Assembly: GCA_002716625.1 (NCBI GenBank)
Contig: PBAS01000074.1
Coordinates: 1-36,860 of the forward strand
Direction: 5' to 3'
DNA: 36,860 nt
From: Phycisphaeraceae bacterium
Lineage (GTDB): Bacteria; Planctomycetota; Phycisphaerae; Phycisphaerales; Phycisphaeraceae
A program made the position numbers and the translations under genes. Positions within the stretch are counted from its first letter, which is position 1. Each line of letters begins with the position of its first letter. Under the pieces are notes generated by a model. The model did no database searches. It saw only the letters and a list, made by a program, of their open reading frames with translations, and was not told the origin of the DNA. This document shows positions 1 through 8,390 of the stretch, one piece after another.

Positions 1-246
1 AACAAAAGCCTCGAAAGCAGCTCCAGTCACAGGCGCTGGCTGGTAAGGTGGAGCATCAACCTTGATGTCCTGACTCTGCCAGTGAGGAATGAATCCTCGC
101 GTTGATTCAAAAAGCGTATTACTCGGCTGTTCGGTGTTGCCCCAGTCCAGTCGATTGTCTCTCAAGAAGATGTCAACACCTGCTTTGCCGCCCTGATCCA
201 CAGGCGCGACTATTTCCACAGCTTCCAGTGCATTGACCCGACCGTA
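1..246 (-). repeat. Internal direct repeat of the S8 gene, copy 2 (C-terminal unit)
   Basis: This stretch matches 2989-3234 with about 12 mismatches in 246 bases counted by eye; the first 71 bases are identical. The offset of 2988 bases is 996 codons, so the repeat is in frame. It encodes the region after the S8 domain of unit 2, and the match may continue beyond the window edge. Confidence 0.9.
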
Positions 247-3200
247 GGCATGTGTCGCATTACCCGAAGCAGGTGAACTGAAACCTGTCGCGGTCGAGTA
301 CGCCCCCGTAGAGTCTTCAATCTTGTCCGTTGTGTCCTGCAGCAAACGTTGCACCTGCAGCCGCGTCAAATTGGGATTTGCCGTCAACATTAAACCGGCA
401 ACCCCCGCAGTCAACGGGGTCGCGGATGACGTGCCACCGAAGCACAGCGTATAGTCTCTAGCGTTCGCAGGTGGGGCAATAGGTTCAGGCGAAGGGCAAT
501 TGTTGACAGGATTGGTGTTGTTGTACCCTTGGTTACCTTGCCGATCCGTGGTAGCGATATTCAGAGTCCCCGAAAATGGAGTGGCCCCACCATATCCCCG
601 GTGAGTAGGAGCAATAACTTCCACACAATTGCCCCAAGCACTTTCGGTGACTTTACGATCTTGATTACTCGATGCACTGACTGCGATAGCATTGGGAAGA
701 GCCGCTATATCAGGATTAGCACCGGCGCAAATGTTACGGTTGCTATTGGGCACCGCGAAGATCACGACACTTCCAAGCCCCCCTCTTCCTAAAGTGGCCG
801 CATTATTTACAGCATTGGAAACGACAACTGGCACTGCTACGCCTTGGAAATAACCCCAACTGTTCGTAATAATGTCTGCTCCGATCTGTTGGGCGTATGT
901 AAACCCGTTTGCTTGCGATGCGAAGGTATTGCCTAATCGCATCGGAATAATCGTGCAATTTGGACAACTGCCAGTTACTCCCAGGTTATTGTTTCCACGA
1001 GCGGCGGCCACGCCAGCAACGGCTGTGCCATGGTCATCTCCCAGCCCGGCTCCTGGATTGGCATCATTACCACGAAAGTCCCAGCCGCTAACATCATCAA
1101 TGAATCCATTGCCATCATCATCAATTCCGTTTCCCGCAATCTCACCTGGATTTGTCCAGTAATTTGGAGCCAGATCCGGATGCGTCATATCAAAGCCATC
1201 GTCGTGAACTGCGATAACCGTATTGGCCGCCCCAAGATTGAAATCCCACGCGTGAGTCGTATCAACATCCGCGTCAACCGTACCACCCGATTGCCCGCTG
1301 TTGAGGTGGTGCCACTGGTTACCAAACAACGGGTCATTCGGAAGAACTTCCCGCAGCTCAATAACCGCAACGGAGTTGGGCTGAGCAAAATTGGTCAGCT
1401 CACTCTCATGATATGCATTCGCCAAATCTAATGCATCTAACTGAGATGCTTCAGCCACTCGCAAAATGAATTGATTCTCTACGAAAGGATCCGGCGAATG
1501 AATTTCCACACTATTTTCTGCATTCATTTTGTCAATCTGATCACGAGTCACATTCGGACCAAACTGAGCAATAAATTCATCGGTAACAAACATCGGGACA
1601 TCAGCGCCTTTCGGCGTAGCTGCAAAACCAGCGTAAGCAATTAGTTTCTCACCCTCTCTTGCAATATGGTTGGTCAGCGCAACAAGCTGTGGTCGATCGA
1701 GCGGATTCGAGAGACCAAACACTGTGACACCCAAGGGATAAGTCTCAAGCAATTTCATCCCGAATCGGCCTAGAAATTGCCCCAAATGGTCCGGGGTCAC
1801 GTTGTCTCGAGCCACGACACCAATTCGGTCGTGGGCAATTGTTAGCTCAATTTTTTGTAAACCATTGTAGAAGAAAGCATCCTCAGGATGTATGTCCTCA
1901 ACCTTGAAATTGCCAAAATCCTTGCCCGTGATAATCGTGCTTTGTTCCAAAGTCACGTTGTAGCGGTCATTCGGCGGTAAGGTTTGTCTCCATCCCTCTT
2001 GCTGAACTTCCGCCACCGTATAATTGCCTGCCGCCAACCCCACGAACGAATATCCCCCCTTGTCCTTCGTGACGTCTAAAGGTTCACCCAGATCGTGCTT
2101 GTCGTTGTCATTAAGGTCCAGAAAGATCGTCCAACCAGCGAGTCCCGGCTCGTCCTCGCTTCGTTTCCCGTCACCATCGAGGTCGTGCCACTTCGCCCCA
2201 TGTATCTGAGCACTATCGCCGGTTAATCGGAAGGTCACACCTCCCATTACTGACCAACCGTTCCGGTCTTTACGTTCTTGTACGATACTGAATTCACTAC
2301 CATCTTTAAGTTGCTTGTCGTCAAGTTGCTCAATGTCTACGATCGAAACCAAGACCTCTTCATACGGCTGAAGGACAAATACTTTGTCAAGCTCAAACTT
2401 ATCTAATTTCACTGCCCAACGATCTGCGGATTGGAGCTTGAGAACTGTTTCAATCGTCACATCGGTTGGGTTGCGAACGAAGAATGACCGAGAGGAGTTC
2501 TGGTTGTTACTATCCGATAGGTTGTGGTAATTGCGGTGGGTGACGTTGTTGTCATTGGGCGTAATGTTGTCAACGATGAGCATTCCCTTTGACGAAGGAG
2601 AAATCGGATCTTGGGATGACTCAATCATTGCTGTAAGGCAGAAATGATTTGCCAGGTCCGGGTCAATGGTAGGCGCGGGGAAATCAAAACTGACTATCTG
2701 GGCCGTGTCCGCAGCAGTATTAGCAACCGAGCTTCCTGAATAGGCAAGATTATTCATGGTACAGACAGAAGATGTGGTACCGGTGCAATCAAGCGGATGC
2801 CATTGAGTCGTGTCGGCGGAGTCAGCTGGAAACGCCGTCCAAAAGTCGCTTGGCAAAGCCGGCAAGGAAGTGCCAAATTGGGTCCAATGAAGTTTCACGT
2901 TCACAGACGATGCGGCCACAGGCCCCCGGTTGCGGGCTCGTACGTAGACCCGGTTAACATCCCCGGGCGTTGCGCTGGGTATCTCATCAACAAAAGCCTC
3001 GAAAGCAGCTCCAGTCACAGGCGCTGGCTGGTAAGGTGGAGCATCAACCTTGATGTCCTCACTCTGCCAGTGAGGAATGAATCCTCGCGTCGGTTCAAAA
3101 AGTGTATTACTCGGTTGTTCGGTGTTGCCCCAGTCCAGTCGATTGTCTCTCACGAAGATATCGACACCTGCTTTGCCACCCTGATCCACGGGCGCGACTA

Positions 3201-5166
3201 TTTCCACCGCTTCCAGTGCATTGACTCGACCGTAATTGTGAGTGGGCACCCCGGTGGCTGGATTACTGAAGCCATTGGCCGTGGCATAGGCCCCTACCGA
3301 ATCCTCGATCTTATCTGCGGTATCCTGCAAAAGCCGCTGGACTTCAACTCGAGTAAGCGAGGGGTCGACCGAAAGCATCAAGCCGACAATCCCGGCTGTT
3401 AACGGTGTAGCCGACGAAGTTCCACCAAAGCAGTCCGTGTAATCTCTTGCATTAGCTGGTGGTGGACCTGACTCGGCCGTGGGGCAATTCGTAACCGGAT
3501 TTGTATTGTTATAGCCGGCCGCACCAGTCCGGTCGGTTGTTGTAATATTCAATGTGCCCGTATATGGCTCGCCTGAACTATACCCACGATGACTGGGAGC
3601 AAGAATATCAATGCAATTACCAATTGCAGATACGATCACTTTTCTATCCTGATTGCTGGAACTGCTCACCGCGATCACCGTGGGCAAAGAGACGCGGGGA
3701 TCCGGAGTGACAGTGCAGACATCGGCCGGGGTGTTCCCCGCCGCAAAAAGCACCACCACGCCGGCAGCAGCAGCATTGTTTATCGCTGTGACGGTATTAG
3801 GTGTAGCGCCTCCACCACCCCAACTGTTGGTAATGATGCGGGCACCCATCTGCTGAGCATATCCAAAGGCCAGGCTCTTCGCCCAATCTGAGGATACGTA
3901 GCCTGTGCGAAGCAACATCATCTGGCAGTTGGGACAGGAACCCGTGACTCCCAAACCATTATTTCCCCTGGCGGCAGCAACTCCGGCAACGGCGGTTCCA
4001 TGCCCTTCAGATGCCGCCGCTGGCGAAGGGTCGTTATCTCCACACCCTGCCACTGCAGGAGCAGCGCATCCGCCAAAATCCCAGCCACTGATGTCATCGA
4101 CAAACCCATTGGCGTCATCATCAACGCCATTGCCGGCAATCTCACCTGGATTTGCCCAGAAGTTGGGGGTTAAGTCCGGGTGCGTCATGTCATAACCACC
4201 ATTTTCAAGTACCGCGATTATGACGTCTGCGGACCCTTCTGTGATATGCCATGCCATGGCGGCATCGGAATCAGCGTCGACCGTACCACCGGATTGCCCG
4301 CTGTTGAGATGGTGCCACTGGTTGCCAAACAATGGGTCATTCGGCGGATCGTGATCCTGATCCACGTAGACTCCTATGAAGTTCGGGTAGGCATAATCGG
4401 TCTGGCTTAACTCTCGATAGTGATTGGCCATCGCCAGGCCATCGATCTGCGAAGTCTCTGCTACACGGAGAAGCAACTGGTTTCTGTCAAATGGGTTTTC
4501 CATTATGACTTGGACATTGTTCGCAGCGTTCAGCGCATTTATCTCTTCTTTTAAAGTGCCGTCGGCGAATCCAGCAATAAACTCGTTACTGAGGATCGTG
4601 GGGAATTCATCACCATTCAGATTCCCCACCAATCCAGCTTGGGCGACCAGTTGCCGCCCGACGGTTTTAATCTCTCCCGCAATCCTGACCAATTCCGGCC
4701 GGGGTAGTGGCTGGTCGTGCCGAACAATAAAAAGACTGTTCTCGTACTCCTGGACAATATCAAGGTCAAAGCCAGCCAGCACCTCTCTTAACTGCTTGTC
4801 GGAAACGTTGTCCTGCACAACAATTCCTAGCTGATCCGCAGAGAACGAAATGGGAATTCGTTGATCTTGGAAGAAGAAAGAGTTTTCATCTTCACCGGCG
4901 CTGTCCCTTGCGACCGCCAACGCATCATCATTGACCAGACCTGAGACCGCCTGGAGCGGCTCTGCGTACTGGACCGCATCATGTAACGGACCACCATCAA
5001 GATCAATAACCTGGTTTTCATCCGGAAGCATATTGACAAGAACATCTGCGGACAGAAGCAGGCGTGGCTCAAGCTGCTGCAGCCCCTGCCAGTGATGATT
5101 ACTCAAAGGCGTAGCAATCTCCTTCTGCTTACCCGTGATCAACCTGCGAAGAAATCCAAAATCCAT
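1..5166 (-). CDS. Giant secreted subtilisin-like (S8) protein with two tandem protease units, 3' end outside window
   Basis: The reading frame is open from ATG at 5166 to the window edge (1722 codons, no stop). Residues 33-40 read LEPRLLLS, the N-terminal signature of LEPR-XLL proteins. Unit 1 has a prodomain-like stretch (about 110-300) and an S8 domain (about 310-690) with His389 in GHGTAVAG, Asn in TNSWG and Ser584 in GGTSSATP. Its catalytic Asp position reads LENGGYD, giving Glu321 plus one extra residue. A CARDB-like beta region and an SdrD-B/Cna-B-like domain (about 975-1075, HDLDGDGKRSEDEPGLAGW) follow. Unit 2 repeats the plan with the canonical triad Asp1322 (HDDGFD), His1379 and Ser1580. 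Paired Cys residues occur in both units. Subtilases are serine endopeptidases; an extracellular or surface location is inferred from the LEPR motif and add-on domains. It is monocistronic, starting 298 bases downstream of the TPR gene's stop. Confidence 0.93.
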   Translation of the reverse strand, partial: MDFGFLRRLITGKQKEIATPLSNHHWQGLQQLEPRLLLSADVLVNMLPDENQVIDLDGGPLHDAVQYAEPLQAVSGLVNDDALAVARDSAGEDENSFFFQDQRIPISFSADQLGIVVQDNVSDKQLREVLAGFDLDIVQEYENSLFIVRHDQPLPRPELVRIAGEIKTVGRQLVAQAGLVGNLNGDEFPTILSNEFIAGFADGTLKEEINALNAANNVQVIMENPFDRNQLLLRVAETSQIDGLAMANHYRELSQTDYAYPNFIGVYVDQDHDPPNDPLFGNQWHHLNSGQSGGTVDADSDAAMAWHITEGSADVIIAVLENGGYDMTHPDLTPNFWANPGEIAGNGVDDDANGFVDDISGWDFGGCAAPAVAGCGDNDPSPAAASEGHGTAVAGVAAARGNNGLGVTGSCPNCQMMLLRTGYVSSDWAKSLAFGYAQQMGARIITNSWGGGGATPNTVTAINNAAAAGVVVLFAAGNTPADVCTVTPDPRVSLPTVIAVSSSSNQDRKVIVSAIGNCIDILAPSHRGYSSGEPYTGTLNITTTDRTGAAGYNNTNPVTNCPTAESGPPPANARDYTDCFGGTSSATPLTAGIVGLMLSVDPSLTRVEVQRLLQDTADKIEDSVGAYATANGFSNPATGVPTHNYGRVNALEAVEIVAPVDQGGKAGVDIFVRDNRLDWGNTEQPSNTLFEPTRGFIPHWQSEDIKVDAPPYQPAPVTGAAFEAFVDEIPSATPGDVNRVYVRARNRGPVAASSVNVKLHWTQFGTSLPALPSDFWTAFPADSADTTQWHPLDCTGTTSSVCTMNNLAYSGSSVANTAADTAQIVSFDFPAPTIDPDLANHFCLTAMIESSQDPISPSSKGMLIVDNITPNDNNVTHRNYHNLSDSNNQNSSRSFFVRNPTDVTIETVLKLQSADRWAVKLDKFELDKVFVLQPYEEVLVSIVDIEQLDDKQLKDGSEFSIVQERKDRNGWSVMGGVTFRLTGDSAQIHGAKWHDLDGDGKRSEDEPGLAGWTIFLDLNDNDKHDLGEPLDVTKDKGGYSFVGLAAGNYTVAEVQQEGWRQTLPPNDRYNVTLEQSTIITGKDFGNFKVEDIHPEDAFFYNGLQKIELTIAHDRIGVVARDNVTPDHLGQFLGRFGMKLLETYPLGVTVFGLSNPLDRPQLVALTNHIAREGEKLIAYAGFAATPKGADVPMFVTDEFIAQFGPNVTRDQIDKMNAENSVEIHSPDPFVENQFILRVAEASQLDALDLANAYHESELTNFAQPNSVAVIELREVLPNDPLFGNQWHHLNSGQSGGTVDADVDTTHAWDFNLGAANTVIAVHDDGFDMTHPDLAPNYWTNPGEIAGNGIDDDGNGFIDDVSGWDFRGNDANPGAGLGDDHGTAVAGVAAARGNNNLGVTGSCPNCTIIPMRLGNTFASQANGFTYAQQIGADIITNSWGYFQGVAVPVVVSNAVNNAATLGRGGLGSVVIFAVPNSNRNICAGANPDIAALPNAIAVSASSNQDRKVTESAWGNCVEVIAPTHRGYGGATPFSGTLNIATTDRQGNQGYNNTNPVNNCPSPEPIAPPANARDYTLCFGGTSSATPLTAGVAGLMLTANPNLTRLQVQRLLQDTTDKIEDSTGAYSTATGFSSPASGNATHAYGRVNALEAVEIVAPVDQGGKAGVDIFLRDNRLDWGNTEQPSNTLFESTRGFIPHWQSQDIKVDAPPYQPAPVTGAAFEAFV
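2989..3234 (-). repeat. Internal direct repeat of the S8 gene, copy 1 (N-terminal unit)
   Basis: This is the partner of 1-246, encoding the same region after the S8 domain of unit 1. Identity falls sharply at the promoter-distal side of 246/3234: the catalytic cores of the two units are clearly more diverged, by eye roughly 70 to 75 percent. Confidence 0.9.
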
Positions 5167-5465
5167 TAACAGGCACCTTCTCTACACACAAGGTTTTCTA
5201 AAGAATGGTCCATTTGTTCCGTTAGCTGGAAACTGAGCACATCCATTATACTTATTATAGATGGATGCGTTTGGACCTGATTCTGGAAGGATCGAACTTC
5301 CGCAGATCTATATCGTAGCACACCCAGCATTATTCCAAGAATAATTCCAAGTATTTCTGATCCTAATAGGTACAGATAAAACGTCTAGGCCAGATATGCG
5401 GCCTCGCCACTGAATTCACCCTCAAATACGACCTGATTGAAAGGACCGACAGACCAGTTTGATAT
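5167..5465 (-). promoter_or_regulatory. Intergenic region upstream of the S8 gene with an AT-rich inverted repeat
   Basis: No gene is seen in these 299 bases. At 5240-5267 CATCCAT and ATGGATG form a perfect 7-base inverted repeat, extended inward by TATA/TATA with one bulged base. Read on the minus strand it contains TATAAT twice, about 80 and 90 bases before the S8 start codon, so it could hold a -10 element within an operator-like palindrome. No matching -35 box is convincing. A T-arm-like hairpin at 5285-5301 is discussed among the rejected items. Confidence 0.35.
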
Positions 5466-6650
5466 TCATGGTGAACCAGCAGCCTCCGCGTGACCAGCTT
5501 CAACCAACAAGACTTGGCGTGCCAGATCCTGCGCATATTCATCCAACCCATAATTCTCTACATACCGCTTCAAAGCTGAAACGGCGCTTTCAATATCATT
5601 GGTTCCAAGAAAACCACCTATAAGATCCCGCAAGTCACCGGCCCCAGGGCGGTTCACTTGCGTTGCGATGCGGAGATATGGAATGGCTTTTTCATATCGT
5701 CCTTGCGATAAGTAATACCTCCCTACCATTACACCAATGTTGCCATTGAATGCCGGATCGCCCAAAGCCTTTTCCCAATGAAAGACCGCCAACTCCAGCT
5801 TGTCCTCCTGCAATGCAACATGCCCCAAAAGCAGATGGGCTGCGGACGACTGCCCACCCCCTTTTTCTTCAAGAGCATCCAGCGCCCCTTGCCGGGCTGC
5901 GTCCAGGTCACCCAACTTAAACCACAACTGCGCTTGCCTTAACAGAATCTCATGGGGGGCTTCATTTTCCGTTGACATCAACTTCTCATACCATCGGATG
6001 GCTTCCTGGTAATCACCGACCCGAACCTGGAGTTCCGCAATATTACGAATATTCAGATTAGTCTGATGACCAAGGTGGAAGGCATTTTGAAATGAAAGCA
6101 TTGCACGACGATAATCGTTTTCCTTAAGATAGAGGTCGCCAACCTTAAGATGAATACCCGCAACTTCCGGATGGCTTCTGGAAAGTTGAGAATAAACGGC
6201 ATGCGCAAACTGAAAACGCCTAACGGCAACCGCCTGATCTGCCAGCACCAATAAGTAATTGGAATTACCCGGATCAAGAACGCTGGCCAATTCCAGACTA
6301 ACCATCACGTTCAATTCCCGATTTTCGAGATTGTCGATATATGCAAGACTGCCAAACACATCAGATGCCCAATATCCTTTGGAGACTGCGTCCACAAAGG
6401 CTTCACGAGCTTGCGTGTGTTTTTCCAGTTTGAGATATGCATGCCCAAGCAGGCGGTGCATGTCACCAGAAATCGAATCAGCCTCAGCCAGCTTTCCAAG
6501 AACCTGAATGACCTCTCCATATTTCCCGGCGACAAATAAACGACGAGCCTGCTTCAGCTCAGCATCAACACCCCACGCCGTTTCTACAAGCAAACCCTGA
6601 AGAAGGCCAGCCATCACCAAGACAATTATTTTGCAACAATTATTCTTCAT
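5466..6650 (-). CDS. Exported tetratricopeptide-repeat protein of the TonB cluster
   Basis: 394 residues. Residues 1-27 form a Sec-type signal peptide (MKNNCCK, then a hydrophobic core, ending near AWG). The rest is a series of about nine TPR helices, for example YGEVIQVLGKLAEADS, LYLKENDYRRAMLSFQNAF and RYYLSQGRYEKAIPYLRIA. The start ATG at 6650 follows AAGGGAAC, and only 15 bases separate it from the tonB stop, so it is the last gene of the operon. TPR proteins occupy this last position in TtpC-type TonB clusters of Vibrio and other marine bacteria. A periplasmic scaffold role is inferred from the fold and signal peptide; no enzymatic motif is visible. Confidence 0.88.
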   Translation of the reverse strand: MKNNCCKIIVLVMAGLLQGLLVETAWGVDAELKQARRLFVAGKYGEVIQVLGKLAEADSISGDMHRLLGHAYLKLEKHTQAREAFVDAVSKGYWASDVFGSLAYIDNLENRELNVMVSLELASVLDPGNSNYLLVLADQAVAVRRFQFAHAVYSQLSRSHPEVAGIHLKVGDLYLKENDYRRAMLSFQNAFHLGHQTNLNIRNIAELQVRVGDYQEAIRWYEKLMSTENEAPHEILLRQAQLWFKLGDLDAARQGALDALEEKGGGQSSAAHLLLGHVALQEDKLELAVFHWEKALGDPAFNGNIGVMVGRYYLSQGRYEKAIPYLRIATQVNRPGAGDLRDLIGGFLGTNDIESAVSALKRYVENYGLDEYAQDLARQVLLVEAGHAEAAGSP

Positions 6651-6665
6651 GTTCCCTTACGCACC

Positions 6666-7346
6666 CTAAAGGTCAAGCTTGAATTCAATCTCCCGCACAC
6701 ACCAAACCCGTGCTGGTTTTCCATGATGTCGTGGCGGTGTGAATCGCCACTGGGGGACTGTTTTCCTTACCGCCCCGCGAAAACTTGAATGCCCGACATG
6801 CTCCAGGATCTTCGCCTGCTGGACATGCCCATTTTCATCGATGAGAATCCTGATCGTTACACGGCCTTCTGCATTTTGCCGGCGAGCAGTTTGCGGATAT
6901 GGAGGAGCCTTGTTCTGGAGATCCTTCGGCGGTTCCGTAACGGATTCTGCATGAAGCACTTTTGGGTATAAGCCGGAAGTTCCACCTTGGGAATATGGAA
7001 GAACCCTTGACAAGTCCGCCTTGTTGACCTGCCCAACCATGACATCCGGGGTACTCAACTGCAATTCCGTGGCCGGCAAGGAAAACGGTATCACCTGCTG
7101 TTGGGGAAATTCAAACTCAACGATTGGCGACTCGGACACTACGGCTTTCGGTGAAGTATTACTTTCAAGTTCAATTTCGGGCTCTGCTGTATAATTCAAA
7201 ATGGGCCGACGAACAACGGAAATCACCGGCGATGCCGCTTGTACTGTCATTTCGTTACGGTTTAGCAAGGGTAAACAATAAAATAACAGGAGGTTCACGC
7301 CCCCTGAAAGAAATATTGCAATTGCATTACGCGATCTTCTTTTCAT
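6666..7346 (-). CDS. tonB: TonB family energy-transducing protein
   Basis: 226 residues. One N-terminal membrane anchor (about 8-28, after MKRRSRN) is followed by a periplasmic linker and a C-terminal TonB domain (about 147-226). The domain has the typical PPYPQTARRQNAEGRVTIRI start, an LIDENGHV strand, and a TVPQWRFTPP segment. TonB couples the proton-driven ExbB/ExbD motor to outer-membrane receptors. The linker is less proline-rich than in E. coli TonB, as is usual for TonB2-type proteins. The gene lies 24 bases after exbD and 15 bases before the TPR gene, all on one strand. The client is probably the receptor at 10850-13204. Confidence 0.93.
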   Translation of the reverse strand: MKRRSRNAIAIFLSGGVNLLLFYCLPLLNRNEMTVQAASPVISVVRRPILNYTAEPEIELESNTSPKAVVSESPIVEFEFPQQQVIPFSLPATELQLSTPDVMVGQVNKADLSRVLPYSQGGTSGLYPKVLHAESVTEPPKDLQNKAPPYPQTARRQNAEGRVTIRILIDENGHVQQAKILEHVGHSSFRGAVRKTVPQWRFTPPRHHGKPARVWCVREIEFKLDL

Positions 7347-7370
7347 TTTGATGACAATCCAAACAGGTTT

Positions 7371-7781
7371 CTATTCAGTGGCAACTGCAATATCTCGGGT
7401 CCCCACAATCTTGGCGATATCCATCACTTCGACCAAGCGTCCAGAAACAGTATTCTTATCAGGAATGACAACAATGGAGCCATTCGGGTGTTGCGAAAGA
7501 AAGCCCTGTATTTTCCCTTGCAGCATATTCAACTCAACAAGCTGGCCTTCCAGATATATTCCCCCACTTGCCGTGATGCTCACACGCATGGCATCGGACG
7601 ACAACGGCACGGCGGTGGCAGCAGTGGCTCGCTCCACCTCAATCCCGGTATCCGAGACAAATGACGTGGTCACCAAGAAGAAGATCAAAAGGATAAAGAC
7701 CATGTCAATCAGCGGTGCCATGCTGATCTCACCGGAATGGCTAGCGGTCCCACGCTTTATGGCTTGAACTGATTGGAACAT
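7371..7781 (-). CDS. exbD: ExbD/TolR family biopolymer transport protein
   Basis: 136 residues. A short cytoplasmic N-terminus precedes one membrane helix with the conserved proton-carrying Asp in APLIDMVFILLIFFLV (about residues 23-38), then a periplasmic domain. This is the ExbD/TolR plan, in which a single Asp in the helix is needed for proton use. The ATG at 7781 is preceded by GGAG, which overlaps the end of exbB, and the exbB stop lies 6 bases upstream, so the two are probably translationally coupled. It is assigned to the TonB rather than Tol system because tonB follows directly. Confidence 0.94.
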   Translation of the reverse strand: MFQSVQAIKRGTASHSGEISMAPLIDMVFILLIFFLVTTSFVSDTGIEVERATAATAVPLSSDAMRVSITASGGIYLEGQLVELNMLQGKIQGFLSQHPNGSIVVIPDKNTVSGRLVEVMDIAKIVGTRDIAVATE

Positions 7782-7787
7782 AATATT

Positions 7788-8390
7788 TCAGGCTCCGCAG
7801 AGAATTGCTTGGACCTTTTTAATGTAAAGATGGGCAGATAATTCAACATCCTCCACGCTCGACTGGAGAAGACAATGCAATACCAGCAATGGGATTGACA
7901 CGACAAGCCCAACCTGGGTTGTCAACAAGGCCTGCTCGATTCCACCCGCCAACAAAGCCGGATCATTGGCACCATGTACGGTAATCACATTAAACGTCTG
8001 TACCAGGCCAGCCACGGTTCCTAGCAATCCCAACAATGGTGAAACTGCAGCGATTCTTGACACCAAGCCCAAGCCACTTCGAAGTTTTGAAATCTCCCCA
8101 TTTACAAAGCGGGCCATCTGCACCTCAAACATCTCACGCCTAAGCCTTTGAGACCCAAGCGCCTTGCTTAAGACACGCCCCAGGATATTGGGGTTTGCAT
8201 GGCAGACCCCAATGGCCGCGGGGAGATCTTTTGTCTCCAAACTACCAAGCATTGATTCCGGCCAACCCACACTGGCTTTTTTTTCAAAATGGATCACAAG
8301 CCACTTATAGATAACCACCAGCCATCCAATAAATGAAGAAACAAGAATGGCGACCAATATCCATCCACCTTGATTAATCAGGGACTGCAT
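7788..8390 (-). CDS. exbB: ExbB family (MotA/TolQ/ExbB) proton channel subunit
   Basis: About 200 residues from ATG at 8390 (MQSLINQGGWI). The frame is open further upstream to 8513, but that extension overlaps the preceding gene by 140 bases and has no ExbB-like features. Three membrane helices are seen: near residues 7-32, around 110-135 (AVSPLLGLLGTVAGLVQTF) and around 155-180 (TTQVGLVVSIPLLVLH). The middle and last segments carry the MotA/TolQ/ExbB signature. It forms the inner-membrane motor with ExbD. The start lies 17 bases inside the end of the TtpC-like gene, indicating coupling. Confidence 0.92.
   Translation of the reverse strand: MQSLINQGGWILVAILVSSFIGWLVVIYKWLVIHFEKKASVGWPESMLGSLETKDLPAAIGVCHANPNILGRVLSKALGSQRLRREMFEVQMARFVNGEISKLRSGLGLVSRIAAVSPLLGLLGTVAGLVQTFNVITVHGANDPALLAGGIEQALLTTQVGLVVSIPLLVLHCLLQSSVEDVELSAHLYIKKVQAILCGA

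Noticed and set aside
5285..5301. T-arm-like hairpin (GGAAG-TTCGATC-CTTCC on the minus strand), possibly a tRNA end or attachment site
   Set aside because: The T-loop matches the consensus, but no matching acceptor 5' strand, anticodon arm or CCA at the right spacing exists, so it is not a tRNA and there is no evidence of an integrated element.
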